Assembly (NCBI GenBank): GCA_023014485.1
Contig: JAJOZX010002704.1
Coordinates: forward strand, 484,501 to 548,500
Direction: 5' to 3'
Source of the DNA: Bathynomus jamesi
Lineage: Eukaryota; Arthropoda; Malacostraca; Isopoda; Cirolanidae
DNA: 64,000 bases
This document shows positions 1 through 10,023 of the stretch, piece by piece. Made by a program: the position numbers and the translations under genes. Within the stretch, counting starts at the first letter, position 1. Every line of letters begins with the position of its first letter. The notes beneath the pieces are model-generated. The model was not told the origin of the DNA and ran no database searches. It saw only the letters and a program-made list of their open reading frames with translations.

Positions 1-160
1 AGTCCTGAAATGTTTGCAAGTAAAGAAGGTAAATATATTTTGTTTCTTTCAGTTATTTTTTTATTCTTTCATAAACAAGCAATATGCTTGTCCAAGAGCT
101 AGGAGCTATTTAATTCTGCTTTAATTAGGTTTTACTCTATCACCTAAAGATTTTGTGCTA
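1..160. other. AT-rich spacer at window start
   Basis: AT-rich sequence with no convincing reading frame, repeat or RNA signature. It ends at the TA dinucleotide that flanks the small inverted-repeat element starting at 161. Confidence 0.5.
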
Positions 161-397
161 CAAGGGGTGTTGTAATACCTCATCTGTCCCCAAATGTTAA
201 CCACCCATTGATGGGAGGGGAGAGAGTATTTTGCTGGGAACGGGACTGGTTGTTATATATATTTACCCTACATTATTATGTAAGCGTTACTGTAGTCTAT
301 AACAACAAAATTTATGGTTTAGCATGTGCAATCCAATGTTGGTCTCGATAAGATGGTTCACATTTGGGGATAAATGGGGGATTTATGACACACCCTG
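161..397. mobile_element. Diverged mariner-type MITE (about 237 bp)
   Basis: The ends are imperfect inverted repeats about 45 bp long: CAAGGGGTGTTG on the left against CACACCCTG on the right, with a better-conserved CCCCAAATGT / CATTTGGGG core inside. TA dinucleotides flank both ends (159-160 and 398-399), as expected for the Tc1/mariner group. There is no coding capacity. The arms carry several mismatches, so this is an old copy. Confidence 0.5.
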
Positions 398-539
398 TAG
401 TAAGAAAACCATACGTGATAGGGAAAAACTAACTATATTTTTGAGATCAGCGCACTCAAATTATATAGAATCACCAACTAGTTTGTAAAAATCGATCGAC
501 AAGTTTTCAAATGTGTACTGGTGTAATTTATGTATGTAT

Positions 540-732
540 CAATGGCGTGCATATAGGGTAAGCTGGGCATGCGTCGCCTACCCAGTTAAAAGTCAAATTA
601 CAAAAAGTCAGTATATTACTAAAGTAATCGAAAACTAATATGAAGTTATGATGATTGTATATATATATATTTTTTTTAGGTGGGGGGGGCAATTACAGCA
701 TACCCTGTGGACATACCCACCGCACGCCACTG
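540..732. mobile_element. Small hAT-type MITE (about 193 bp)
   Basis: Terminal inverted repeats CAATGGCGTGC and GCACGCCACTG match at 10 of 11 positions. They are flanked by GTATGTAT (532-539) and GTATGTAG (733-740), an 8-bp target duplication with one mismatch. Short CA-starting ends plus an 8-bp duplication point to hAT. It is non-coding; the interior has a T/G homopolymer stretch. Confidence 0.6.
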
Positions 733-1200
733 GTATGTAGTATGTATGTGTGTATGCATGTAAAAAGCGTTCAATTAAATTTTTGCTAAACAAATCTTGA
801 ATACATTGTTAAAAGGATTTGGAATCGTTTGGAAAATATGGACTTTAATAGAAAGTTTATCAAAGGATCTGTAAATTTGGAATAGGCTTATTTTATGAAG
901 ATTATTGGGAAAGTCCTACAAGGTAAAAAGTAATAATAAAAGACAAAATAAAATTATTTTTAAAATATATTGGTTTGATTATATAGAACGTTATTTAGAG
1001 GCATCTCTTATATCTTACTGCTCTTAATTTTTTATGTTAATGTATATCTGTGGGTAGAATGTTATTAATTTGTAGACTATAATCTTAAAAAATGTGTTAT
1101 GGCTTCGTTAAAAAGTTTAATTAGAGGTAGGCCACCTATAATACAGAATTCGATTAAAATATAAGCAAACGTATTCAAATTTGAAAGTTTAAACTGTACT
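733..1200. other. Non-coding AT-rich stretch
   Basis: No open frame, TIR, tandem repeat or RNA signal was recognised here. Confidence 0.4.
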
Positions 1201-1319
1201 TGAAAAGCGCTTAATAATTAGACAAATTGTGTCTCACTTTCACACTTCTTTGTTTCCTTCCTGCGACCATTAGTAGTATGGGCGCCAAAGGAGAGAGTGC
1301 AATGCAATTGCTAATGTTG

Positions 1320-1620
1320 ATCAATGTTGAAAAGGAAATATTGCATAAGCTATGCAACAAAGGGGAATGTTGCAATATGTTATGCAACAAAGAGGGAGGG
1401 GGAATGTTGCAAGAGCAACAAGGGTTATGCAACTTGGAGGCGGAGTTATCCCCTAAGAGAAAGAGAGAGGAGAAGGAGAGAGAGGAAGAGAGGTGTTCGC
1501 CTGGCAGGAGCCAAGCGCATATTAGGACTTCAGCCGAGCGGCCGTTGTCTTAATATGTTCCTAACCAGCCAGTTGGCTTAATCAGCCAGTGCCTCCAGGC
1601 ATTATCAGCCAGTTGGCACA
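1320..1620. repeat. Local degenerate repeats (TTGCAA/TGCAACAA and CAGCCAGTTGG)
   Basis: Between about 1320 and 1440 the words GGAATGTTGCAA and TATGCAACAAAG each recur. A purine-rich GAGA tract follows at 1455-1495. From about 1566 to 1620 the word CAGCCAGT(T)GG occurs three times. The overlapping open frames here follow the repeat composition and show no family, so they are not called as genes. Confidence 0.45.
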
Positions 1621-1875
1621 GTGTACTTCGTTTTGGCACGTACACACCCGCCTATACGCCCATAAAATATTACGCACACACGATTATATGCACCGAGTTC
1701 GAGACCCGGTGGTGGCGCGTCCTTCCACGGTTGGTAGATAAATGGGAAACCAGGGTAACCTAATGATCCGTGTTAAACTGTAGGTCTAAGGTGGAGTGTA
1801 AACATCCTTTCACGATTGATAAATGGGTAACCAGGGTTCCCTAGCAGGGATCCCTCTCGCGCGGCCTCTCTTATA

Positions 1876-2119
1876 TATACCCTGTTAAAAAGTAGATTTA
1901 GGGCGGGATGAAAAGTTTTGCCTTCGCCAGAATGAACAACTCGGGCCGAAGCCATTGAAAGCAAAGGTGATCCTATATATGTACAAATCTCTCTCTCTCT
2001 CTTATAGATACCCCGTTAAAAAGTAGGTCTAGGGCGGGGTGAAAAGTTTGTCCTCCGCCAGAATGAACAATTCGGGCCGAAGCCATTGAAAGCAAAGGTG
2101 ATCCTATATATGTACAAAT

Positions 2120-2135
<16 letters not shown>
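1876..2135. repeat. Tandem duplication of a unit of about 130 bp
   Basis: Two adjacent copies start TACCCYGTTAAAAAGTAG (1876 and 2008). Each runs through CGCCAGAATGAACAA, GGGCCGAAGCCATTGAAAG and GGTGATCCTATATATG and ends in a CT-rich tract. The copies differ by scattered substitutions. Both are non-coding. Confidence 0.75.
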
Positions 2136-2151
<16 letters not shown>

Positions 2152-2174
2152 CCTCTCCCTCTCGATCTCTCTCA

Positions 2175-2213
<39 letters not shown>

Positions 2214-2217
2214 TCGC
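2120..2217. repeat. (CT)n microsatellite
   Basis: Almost uninterrupted CT dinucleotides with a few CCCT and CG interruptions. The frames reading Ser-Leu or Arg-Glu repeats over this tract are composition artefacts. Confidence 0.9.
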
Positions 2218-2220
2218 TTT

Positions 2221-2396
2221 AAGTTGGAATGTAAACTTCCTTCCACGGTTGGCAGTTTTATTGCCTCGAGGCATGAACAACAGAAGGAAGTTTATGATAT
2301 CGCAGTTTATGATATTGCAGAAGTTTATGATATCGAAATAAACTTTGGTGTTTAATGATCCACATCCATCACACATCTGTTATTTTTTTAAAATAC
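2221..2396. repeat. Repeat R1, left copy
   Basis: This stretch contains AACTTCCTTCCACGGTTGGC, a CGAGGCATGAACAA block and a GAAGTTTATGATATCGAAAT block, then AACTTTGGTGTTTAATGATC and a T-rich end. The same blocks recur in the same order at 5760-6062, on the other side of LINE copy 1. The left copy also has a short internal repetition of TTTATGATAT. R1 itself is non-coding and unidentified. Confidence 0.75.
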
Positions 2397-2403
2397 CGTG
2401 ACT

Positions 2404-3362
2404 CGGGACTTGTTGGGGGAGTTTGATATACCGGGTTTTACTCTAAAGTTACGAATGATAGGTTACATAGGATTGGTGGCGGCGTTTTGCTGTACATTCG
2501 TAATTCCCTTAGGGCTATCGAGGTTAAGATAGATTTTCCGGCAGCAATTAATGCAATATGCGTTGAAGTTAGGGCGCGTAGTATTAGTTTTAATTTTGTT
2601 GTTGTTTATAGACCTCCCGTTCAACCCCTTGGTACCGATACTAGATTTTACTCACTTCTTGGTAACTTTATTCATAATTGGAATAGTATAATTGTCGGAG
2701 ACTTTAACTGCCCTAATGTTAATTACGAGACTTTTACTGGTAATGAGGAGGGTTTGAGATTGATTGAGTTCATGGAAGATAATTTTTTACGACAGATAGT
2801 TACCGAACCAACGCGCGGTGACAATATTTTAGACGTGGTGATGACGAACGGCGAAAATATAGTCGAAGGTTTAGAAGTAGGCGAGAGTTTAGGGTGTAGT
2901 GATCATCAAATTCTTAGGTTTAAGCTATTGATAGAAAACACTAAGGATAGTAACGTAATAGAAGTCCCTGATTTTCGTAGGGCCAATTTTGATAGTTTTG
3001 CTGATAGAATGAGAGTAGTGGACTGGGATAACTTATTTATGGGCAATAACACAAATTTGCATTGGGTGGCGTTTAAAGAAAGTTTTATGAATATTGAAAG
3101 GGAGTTTATTCCTCGTAGCCCAAGCGGGCTAGAAATCATGGTAGACCCAAATGGTGGACTAGGGAAATAGGCGAATTCATAAACGAGCGTAACAGAGCGT
3201 ATAGAATTAATAAGCGCAATGGCACGGCAGCTAACTTTAATAGATATATCGCGTTTAGACGTCAGGTTAAAAGATCAGTTAGGAATGCTAAGCGTAATTT
3301 AGAGATACTTATAGCTGCAGATAGTAAACATAATCCAAAACGTTTTTTGAATACGTCAATAA
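2404..3362 (+). pseudogene. LINE copy 1 endonuclease domain (partial)
   Basis: The longest frame (2487-3170) reads through GGGVLLYIRN, VVYRPP, IVGDFNCPN and GCSDHQILRF. These are the landmark strands of an exonuclease-endonuclease-phosphatase fold, with the GDFN Asp/Asn and SDH catalytic signatures. This enzyme nicks target DNA to prime reverse transcription. Similarity extends upstream to about 2404 (EFDIPGF) in another frame, so there is a frameshift before 2440. The N-terminal catalytic Asn and Glu are absent through 5' truncation. Similarity continues past 3170 in a shifted frame (GEFINERNRAYR-like, then RNAKRNLEILIAADSKHN) into the linker before the RT. Confidence 0.8.
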
Positions 3363-3363
3363 T

Positions 3364-5128
3364 CGTAAGCCGATAAAAGATAACATAGGCCCTCTAGTGG
3401 ACGTTAAAGGCGCTTTGGCTTCTGACGCTCAGGCGATGGCGGGTATTTTCAATAACTTTTTTGCGACAGGTTTTACCATAGAACACGTAAATAATGTCCC
3501 CGACGTGGACGATATCGTTCCATTTAGTAGCGAGACTATTTTAGATGAAATAACTGTTTACGAGGATGAGATTGCGCATTATATCGATAGGCTAAAAGTT
3601 AGCAAGGCTCCAGGCCTTAACGCGTTTTATCCCAGACATTTGAAAGATTTGAAAGACGTTATCGTAGGCCCCTTAACGAAGATTTTTAATCAGTCACTCG
3701 AAACGGGGATTATTCCTGAAGACTTCAAATTAGCTAACTCACGCCCAATTTTTAAAAAAGGCGACCGCACAGTAGCTAGCAATTATAGGCCCATTAGCTG
3801 AACGTCACTTGTCGGTAAACTTTTGGAATCCGTAGTTAGGGATCGTATCATCGATCACTTAGAAAGTCGAGATTTGATTAATAGTAGTCAGCATGGGTTT
3901 CGACGCCATAGATCTTGTTTAACTAATTTGTTAGAATTTTATAACGAAATAGTGCGCGAATACGATAGGCATAGAGCGGCTGACGTTATTTATTTCGATT
4001 TTAAAAAGGCGTTCGATACAGTTCCGCATAGGAGATTAATTGCGAAGGTCAAAGCGCACGGTATACTTGGTCAGGTAGCTAACTGGTTAGAAGAATGGCT
4101 TCGTGCTAGGAGGCAGAGGGTCGTAGTTAATGGTAGTGAATCGGGGTGGTTGGATGTAGGTAGCGGTGTCCCACATGGTTCAGTGTTAGGCCCACTGCTA
4201 TTCGTAATTTACATTAACGACATAGATGTAGGATTGACTAGTAACGTGTCAAAATTCGTGGACGATACTAAAATAGGCGGTAAAGTTGTTCACGAGGGTG
4301 ATAGAAATAGGCTCCAAGACGATGTAAATAGGATTAAGGAGTGGACGGATAAGTGGCAGATGAAATTTAACGTAGGCAAATGTAAAGTTTTGCATATACC
4401 TTACCTTATGCCTTATGTTGTTTCGTGCGTTGGTCTCTCTTCACACGGAGGTCAAGCTGGTGGCCCCGCCTCTATAGGTTCTTGTAACAATAATTACACG
4501 TACACGATGGATGATCGAGAGTTAGCGACCGTTGACGAGGAAGTAGATTTTGGCGTATCTAAGGATTTAAAAGGAACCAGTGCCTGGAGTCTTGCGCAAA
4601 AGCTAATAGGATGTTAGGCTTCATAGCGCGTAATTTCGAATTTAAATCGAAGGATATTATATTGCCCCTTTACAAGTCCCTAGTCAGGCCTCATTTAGAA
4701 TATGCCGTTCAGTTTTGGTGCCCGTATTTGCGTGAGGATATTGATAGGTTAGAAAGGGTTCAGCGTCGTTCCACGAAGCTAATTCCGTCATTGCGCAACA
4801 AGCCTTATGAAGATAGGATTAAAGAGTGAGACTTGCATTCACTCGGAACTAGGAGATTAAGGGGGAACTTATTGAAATTTTCAAAATCGTTAATAAAATC
4901 GATAACGTAAATTTTGACAAACTGTTCACTTTCGATAATAGCAATACTCGTAATAACGGATTTAAGTTGCGTGGCAGACGTTTCATTTCTAATACCGCTA
5001 AAAACTTCTTTACGTTTAAAGTAATTGATAAATGGAATAATCTTCCCGCGCCCGTCGTGAACTCTACCAGCGTTAATGTGTTTAAGAACCGTCTAGATAG
5101 GCATTTTAAAAATATTAACTTTGTTTAA
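3364..5128 (+). pseudogene. LINE copy 1 reverse transcriptase (degraded)
   Basis: The RT reads from the linker (IGPLVDVKGALASD) through SKAPGLNAFYP, FKKGDRTVASNYRPIS, FDFKKAFDTVPHRRL and PHGSVLGPLLFVIYINDI to the active site KFVDDTKIGG. FADD is the state in copy 2. It continues to thumb and C-terminal motifs (RPHLEYAVQFW, ERVQRRSTKLIP). An in-frame TGA at 3799-3801 follows NYRPIS. A 78-bp in-frame insertion occupies 4399-4476. The frame is lost after about 4617, and remnants continue to about 5128. The motif order fits CR1/jockey-type LINEs; the clade is inferred from motif style only. Confidence 0.85.
4399..4476. other. 78-bp in-frame insertion in LINE copy 1
   Basis: Copy 2 reads directly from TGCATA to TAGGTTCT at this point. 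Copy 1 has 78 extra bases flanked by TATA (4395-4398 and 4473-4476), adding 26 codons without changing frame. The insert has no obvious repeat structure. Its origin is unknown; it could be filler DNA from break repair. Confidence 0.7.
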
Positions 5129-5709
5129 AATAAAAAAAACAATTAGCAACAGGAGCTCTGGGGGTTGTGGTCGAGGATGAGTGTGTTGACGATAATGCCA
5201 GCTTGTGACATGCTAGCGTGTGATACCAGCAATAAAATTATTATTAAGAAAAAAAATTAGACTAGCACGAAAGTAGATGTAGCTCGTAGCGTAAACTAAC
5301 CCACTTTTTTTTTACTTTACCTACTTTTTTTTCTTATCCTCTCCTTACTTGCATGTCTGTAACTCTTTACTCTCTTTACTTGCATGTCTGTAGTTTGCAT
5401 GATATGACAGTGAGTTAAGACTGTGTTTTCATGGTTTGTAAGCGTTCTTATTTAACTTCTTTTCATCTTTCACCCCTTTCCTATTCAGTTCGACTATTTT
5501 TCCGACTTGTCGGCAGTGGCCGGCGGATGATGATGGTGAGTCTTTTTTCTCTTTTTCTGAATGAATGTTAACCCACGAGTGATAGGTGTTGCTACTTACT
5601 TAACCTCTTATTCTCTTCTCTTAACCCCCTACTCTTTTCTTTCTCTCGGGCTAACCTTAGAGTGGACCTTAGGGTCTTTGTTAGCCTTAGCTTCTGTAGA
5701 TCTGTAGAT

Positions 5710-5712
<3 letters not shown>

Positions 5713-5762
<50 letters not shown>
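5713..5762. repeat. (TC)n microsatellite at LINE 3' end
   Basis: A pure CT dinucleotide run directly follows the 3' end of LINE copy 1 and precedes the right copy of repeat R1. Confidence 0.9.
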
Positions 5763-6062
<300 letters not shown>

Positions 6063-6300
6063 TTCATTTATTGTATTATTCGCGAAATCTGTGCCCAATA
6101 AACTTTCACAGATGGGAGAATTGTCTCGAAGGGCTGAAGAACTTTGTGCGCTGGTTGTTTTTCCTTTTCCTTTATATTACAGAGGAAATACATTTTTTCC
6201 GATCCTATTTTAGATAGGGCACCATAAATAAATTTACAAACCAACCTCGTTAAGTTCCTCGTCTCCCTCTCTCTCGGGGCAGAATACAAGATCAAAAAAC
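6063..6300. other. Non-coding spacer
   Basis: There is no recognisable gene. Short frames on both strands lack family features. The stretch ends in a CT-rich run at 6263-6322. Confidence 0.4.
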
Positions 6301-6354
6301 AACGCATTTCTCTCTCTCTCTACGAATGGGAATATCTGACACGCCCCAGATTTC

Positions 6355-6541
6355 ACGGGGCAGCCAATCACAGCCCTGTGAGCGGAGCCCAGAACCTATG
6401 TTTGGCTGCTATGCGGGCCTACGCTTCAAGCCCCGCCCAAAATTCACTGATGGAAAATAGGAAGCTCGCGATTCGTGTGTTGTAGGTTGGTCACGGTCCC
6501 GTTTATAAAAGGGGGCACTTTCATCTCAGGACCTCATTTCA
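6355..6541 (+). promoter_or_regulatory. Candidate RNA polymerase II core promoter (CCAAT, TATA, Inr)
   Basis: A locally GC-richer block contains AGCCAATCAC near 6363, a CCGCCC motif near 6434, TATAAAA at 6504-6510 and an arthropod-type initiator TCATTT at 6534-6539. If transcription starts at the A of TCA (6536), the TATA box begins at -32, the canonical spacing. A second initiator-like TCAGT at 6539-6543 lies slightly too far away. Downstream are an ATG in strong Kozak context (ACCATGG, about 6578) and a consensus splice donor GTAAGT at 6746. It could be a host promoter, or the promoter of a pseudogene or an unidentified element. Confidence 0.5.
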
Positions 6542-6745
6542 GTAGTTTTCTCATTTAGTGTTTTTGAAATACCTACCATGGTTCAGCTGTACAACTCCCC
6601 CAAATTGTTTTGAAGATCAAGACGTCCCATCGCTCTCTGTAATTTATCTTTTCAATGCTGTAGACCAGAATGAACTTCTATCCACGCAGACTGTTGCAGA
6701 AAGTTGCAATAGATTGCAAGATCCAACGGACAACTCATTTGAAAT
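6537..6745 (+). other. Possible first exon, coding status unclear
   Basis: This region lies between the candidate initiator and the splice donor AAAT|GTAAGTAA at 6746. The ATG at 6578 in good Kozak context opens only a 12-codon frame. A different frame stays open from 6558 to 6749 but has no ATG at its start. It may be a non-coding first exon, a short upstream ORF followed by a later start, or a decayed exon. No protein family was recognised. Confidence 0.3.
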
Positions 6746-6869
6746 GTAAGTAATTATATACATCGTTTCATTCAGTGTTAAGTAATTTTTAAAATTCGTG
6801 ATAAAGCGAAGTGAAAGGATATCTGCTTTGTGATCATAATTTGCTGGGCGTTTTTTCTTATTACAACTC

Positions 6870-7032
6870 TCCCATATATATATATATATATATATATCGG
6901 TCGTAATATAACTTACCCTAGCGTAGCCTAACCGGGACATAATATATCCTAGCCTAAACTAGCCTATATATATATATATATATATATCGGGCCAGGACTC
7001 TTTATCGTTTATAATAATATATCCTAACCTAG

Positions 7033-7071
<39 letters not shown>

Positions 7072-7076
7072 GCACA
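6870..7076. repeat. Three (TA)n tracts with a repeated flank
   Basis: TA-dinucleotide tracts recur near 6874-6897, 6965-6987 and 7036-7069. Each ends in ATCGG, and similar flanks follow the second and third (CAGGRCTCTTTNTCGTTTATAATAAT). This suggests local duplication of a unit of about 90 bp. CCTAACCTAGC words are scattered through it. Confidence 0.65.
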
Positions 7077-7152
7077 GGGCTCTTTCTCGTTTATAATAAT
7101 AACCTAACCTAGCATTACCTAACCGGATATAATATAACCTAACTTAACATAG

Positions 7153-8609
7153 GTAAGTCACCAGGACCTGATGAAATTTATCCTAAAATAGTAAAGGAAG
7201 CAAAATATAGCATAGCCCAAGCACTTAAAAAAAATTTCAACCTTTCATTGATCAACAGCGAAGTTCCAGAAGACTGGAAAAAAGCAAATGTAGTCCCACT
7301 TTTCAAAAAAGGAAACAAACACCTAGCTAAAAACTATAGACCATTAGTTTAACTTCTATTATTTGCAAATTACTTGACAGTGTCATCAGAGACAAAATTA
7401 CAATATTCTTAGAAGAAGGAGGATTAATTAGTAATAGCCAACATGGCTTTCGAAATGACAGGTCATGTTTGGCAAACTTAATTGAGTTTTATGATAGTAT
7501 GTTAAAGCATCTGGATAAAAAAGAATCTCTAGATATTGTGTACTTGGATTTTGCCAAAGCTTTTGATACAGTTCCTCATAAGCAGTTGTTTGTTAAAGTT
7601 AGAGCTCATGGAATAAAAGGGACAGTAGCAAATTGGATTGAAGAATGGCTTAGAGAAAGAGAACAGAGAGTCCAGTTAAATGGGACTAGGTCTTCATATA
7701 GCCCTGTTCTGAGTCTGAGTGAAGTCCCACAGGTGTCAGTACTTGGACCTCTACTTGGAAAGGGGTCTAAATAGTAAAACCTCAATATTTGCAGATGATA
7801 CAAAATTGGGACAAAATCATAAAAGGTAAGATCTTTAACGGGTGCCATGAAAATGCAAAAGGACATTGATAAAGTAAAAGTAGTTGCTTGGGCAGATAGA
7901 TGGCAGATGAAATTTAATGTGGAAAGGTGTAAAGTTATGCATGTTGGTCATGACAATCCAGAATTTGAGTATAACATGGATGGAAGTTGGATAAATAAAG
8001 AAAAAAAAGAGATATTTGGGTGTCATTGTGAATCATGATCTTAAACCTACAACTCATTGCAATGAAATTAGAAATAAGGCTAATGCTAGATTGAACCTAA
8101 TGCAGAAACATAGAGAATATAAATCACCAGAAATTATAAGTAGGCTTTACACTTCATACGTGAAGCCTCTTCTTGAGTATGGCATTCAGTTCAGTAGTCC
8201 TTATTTAGAGCAAGACAAAGACAGACTAGAAAAAGTACAAAAGAGAGCCACAAGGATGATACCATGCCTTAGACACCTTAGTTACAAAGAGAGATTGGAG
8301 CACCTAAACATGTTTTCCCTAAAGCGAAGAAGGTTACGGGGTGATATGATAGAAGTATATAAAATAATAAATGGGTTAGATAATGTAGACTTCCACTCTC
8401 TTTTTACAAAGGATCACAATGATAGGACAAGAGGCCATAGCCTTAAGCTTTTCCAGCAAAGATGTAAATCACAGTTAGTACAACATAGTTTTTCAAATAG
8501 AATAGTAAAATTCTGGAATAGCTTAGATGAAGAAGTTGTGAGTTCCCATACTTTTGAGACTTTTAAGAATAAACTAGATAAATTAATGACTGAAAGAGGT
8601 ATTTGGTAA
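7153..8609 (+). mobile_element. Second LINE family, 5'-truncated RT body
   Basis: This LINE starts abruptly inside the RT fingers (KSPGPDEIYPKIV) and runs to the C-terminal end of the ORF at 8609. It differs clearly from LINE copies 1 and 2 in codon use (AT-richer) and residues, so it is a separate family of the same general CR1/jockey-like type. The endonuclease and 5' UTR are absent. The 3' limit is uncertain; sequence after 8610 may be its 3' UTR. Confidence 0.8.
7158..8609 (+). pseudogene. LINE reverse transcriptase, broken in several places
   Basis: Recognisable RT pieces in order are PDEIYPKIV, VPLFKKGNK, NSQHGFRNDRSCLANLIEF, YLDFAKAFDTVPHKQL and VSVLGPLL. The active site IFADDTKLG (about 7780-7806) sits in a shifted frame because the block between SVLGPLL and the active site is deleted. 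WQMKFNVERCKVMH follows, then a C-terminal region open from about 8016 to 8609 (YVKPLLEYGIQF, KVQKRATRMIPCLR, RRLRGDMIEVYKIING). Frame changes near 7350, 7774 and 8020 make it non-functional. Confidence 0.85.
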
Positions 8610-8975
8610 TGACGTTTTGCTGGAACTGGTAATGGTGTGGAGAAGAGGTTTGTGAACCCTTCCCACATATACATATATATATATATATAGTTTATTTTTT
8701 ATTTGGGTAAATCTCATCACCCACGCAGAGTGATGGGATGTAGGGAGGCAGCATCTTGGGTTAGGGGATACTCTGTCTTTAACCCCCACCATTTAAAGAG
8801 ATTTCTCTGCTGAGCGGTGCCCCCCATAGCACTGTGATGTATGAAAGACTCATTATGTTCACTTGCCTCATAGACACTGTTAGAAAATCTAGAAGAGGAA
8901 GAGCCATTGTTGTCCCAAGACGATATGATGACTAAGCTGATTGATGGAGCATTGCTTGTATATATTAAGTTAAGG
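8610..8975. other. Non-coding stretch, possible LINE 3' UTR
   Basis: No reading frame of known family. It contains a short (TA)n tract at 8672-8690. Part of it may be the 3' UTR of the preceding LINE; a second copy would be needed to tell. Confidence 0.35.
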
Positions 8976-9483
8976 TGTATATATATCCATCTCATAATTG
9001 TAAGGTTAGTGAAAAAATTCACTTAATTTAGAGCTAGCATTTTTGGGCTCTTGTGGCATCATTGTTTGGGCATTCTTGTAGCATCATTTTTTTGGGGTGC
9101 TGCGCGTCCTTCCTACTTGTTTGTTGAATGCGGCACTTACAGGGCGTGGTCTTATAGAGACCTCTCATGCAATTCAGTTTGGTTGTTTAGATACAAGATT
9201 GTTGCATCGTGCAATGGTGCAGGTTATTGTTGTTGCAAGGTTTAGAAAGAAGACCATAAATAGTGCCCCTTTTGCTTTTTATCTTAATTTTATGCAACTG
9301 AGGCCTAAGGTAGGCCCACATCGAGTCAGCAACCCTGAAGTAGGACCTAATAGGACCTCCAAGTCGGTAAGTTTTTAGTCTAGCTTAACTTGGGCTGTAG
9401 GTTAAACTGGCCCTTCAGAGCTTGGTCGTTCACGGCTCAGCTGGGATTCTGAACCCAATAAAAATTTTAAAAAAAAAATAACA
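8976..9483 (+). repeat. 5' LTR of the BEL/Pao element
   Basis: This 508-bp block begins TGTATATATATCC and ends AATAACA, so it has the TG...CA ends of an LTR. It is immediately followed by a primer-binding site. A near-identical block of about 500 bp lies at 33037-33536. A polyadenylation signal AATAAA at 9457-9462 fits the R/U5 part. LTRs supply promoter and polyadenylation functions to the retrotransposon. Confidence 0.85.
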
Positions 9484-9503
9484 TGGTCCTTCGAAACCGG
9501 ATT
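9484..9503 (+). other. Primer-binding site, tRNA-Tyr type
   Basis: TGGTCCTTCGA directly abuts the LTR and is followed, after one extra or changed base, by CCGGATTC. The sequence is complementary to the 3' end of tRNA-Tyr, whose arthropod acceptor strand I recall as CCTTCGA. The first 11 bases match without gaps. This primes minus-strand DNA synthesis. Confidence 0.65.
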
Positions 9504-9596
9504 CTAGCCCAAGACTGAGTCAGTGACTATTTTCCGGCAAAGTTCTGATTGTGCAAATTGTAGCCCAAGTTAGGCCTGGACGGGTTGAGCATAATT

Positions 9597-9823
9597 GAGT
9601 TAAGGTCCCAGGGTAGAAAGTTTGGTCGCCCAATTGCGAAACTTGGCCACTCGTCTGTCGTTGTTTTGGGCCTACATTTTTACCGGTTTGGTTAATTTTG
9701 GTTTATTATCGAGTTAAGGCCCCAGGGTAGAAAGTTTGGTCGCCCAATTGCGAAACTTGGCCACTCGTCTGTCGTTGTTTTGGGCCTACATTTTTACCAG
9801 TTTGGTTAATTTTGGTTTATTAT
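9597..9823. repeat. 114-bp tandem duplication in the BEL/Pao leader
   Basis: Two head-to-tail copies begin GAGTTAAGGYCCCAGGG (9597 and 9711) and differ at only a few positions (for example TACCGG against TACCAG). They lie in the untranslated leader between the primer site and gag. Confidence 0.9.
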
Positions 9824-10023
9824 TCGTAGGCGAAGGTTGCAGACTTCAGTGCGCCAGTTAATTGGTAGAAAATTTGGTATTCCATACTGGTGGTTGGTCA
9901 GGACCCCACCCAGCAATTCAGTTTATTTGAAAAAAGCAAATTTTGAGTTTGATCAGTTTGGTTAAGTATTTTTGCCAATTCAGCTTATTTGGTATTGAGC
10001 CCAATTGTTGTTTGCATTGAAGA

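Larger units (their letters stand above)
2397..5705 (+). mobile_element. LINE copy 1 (CR1/jockey-like non-LTR retrotransposon, 5'-truncated)
   Basis: The body encodes the C-terminal part of an apurinic-type endonuclease followed by reverse transcriptase, then a 3' UTR of about 570 bp. The extent comes from comparison with the minus-strand copy at 20816-25193: homology runs through the coding region and past the last codon to the words CTTCTGTAGATCTGTAG near 5700. The 5' end of the element is missing; protein similarity starts near 2404 within the endonuclease. The body is bracketed by direct copies of repeat R1. It carries a stop codon, a 78-bp insertion and small deletions, so it is dead. 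Confidence 0.85.

Noticed and set aside
1227..1581. Overlapping open frames of 60-108 residues on both strands
   Set aside because: They follow a purine-rich, locally repeated stretch. No motif, no codon bias and no neighbouring gene structure supports them.
1695..1706. Pol III B-box-like word GAGTTCGAGACC, possible tRNA-derived SINE
   Set aside because: No matching A box, tRNA fold or A-tail was found at the right spacing, and only one copy of the word is present.
2086..2376. Ser-Leu and Arg-Glu rich frames
   Set aside because: Translation of a (CT)n microsatellite.
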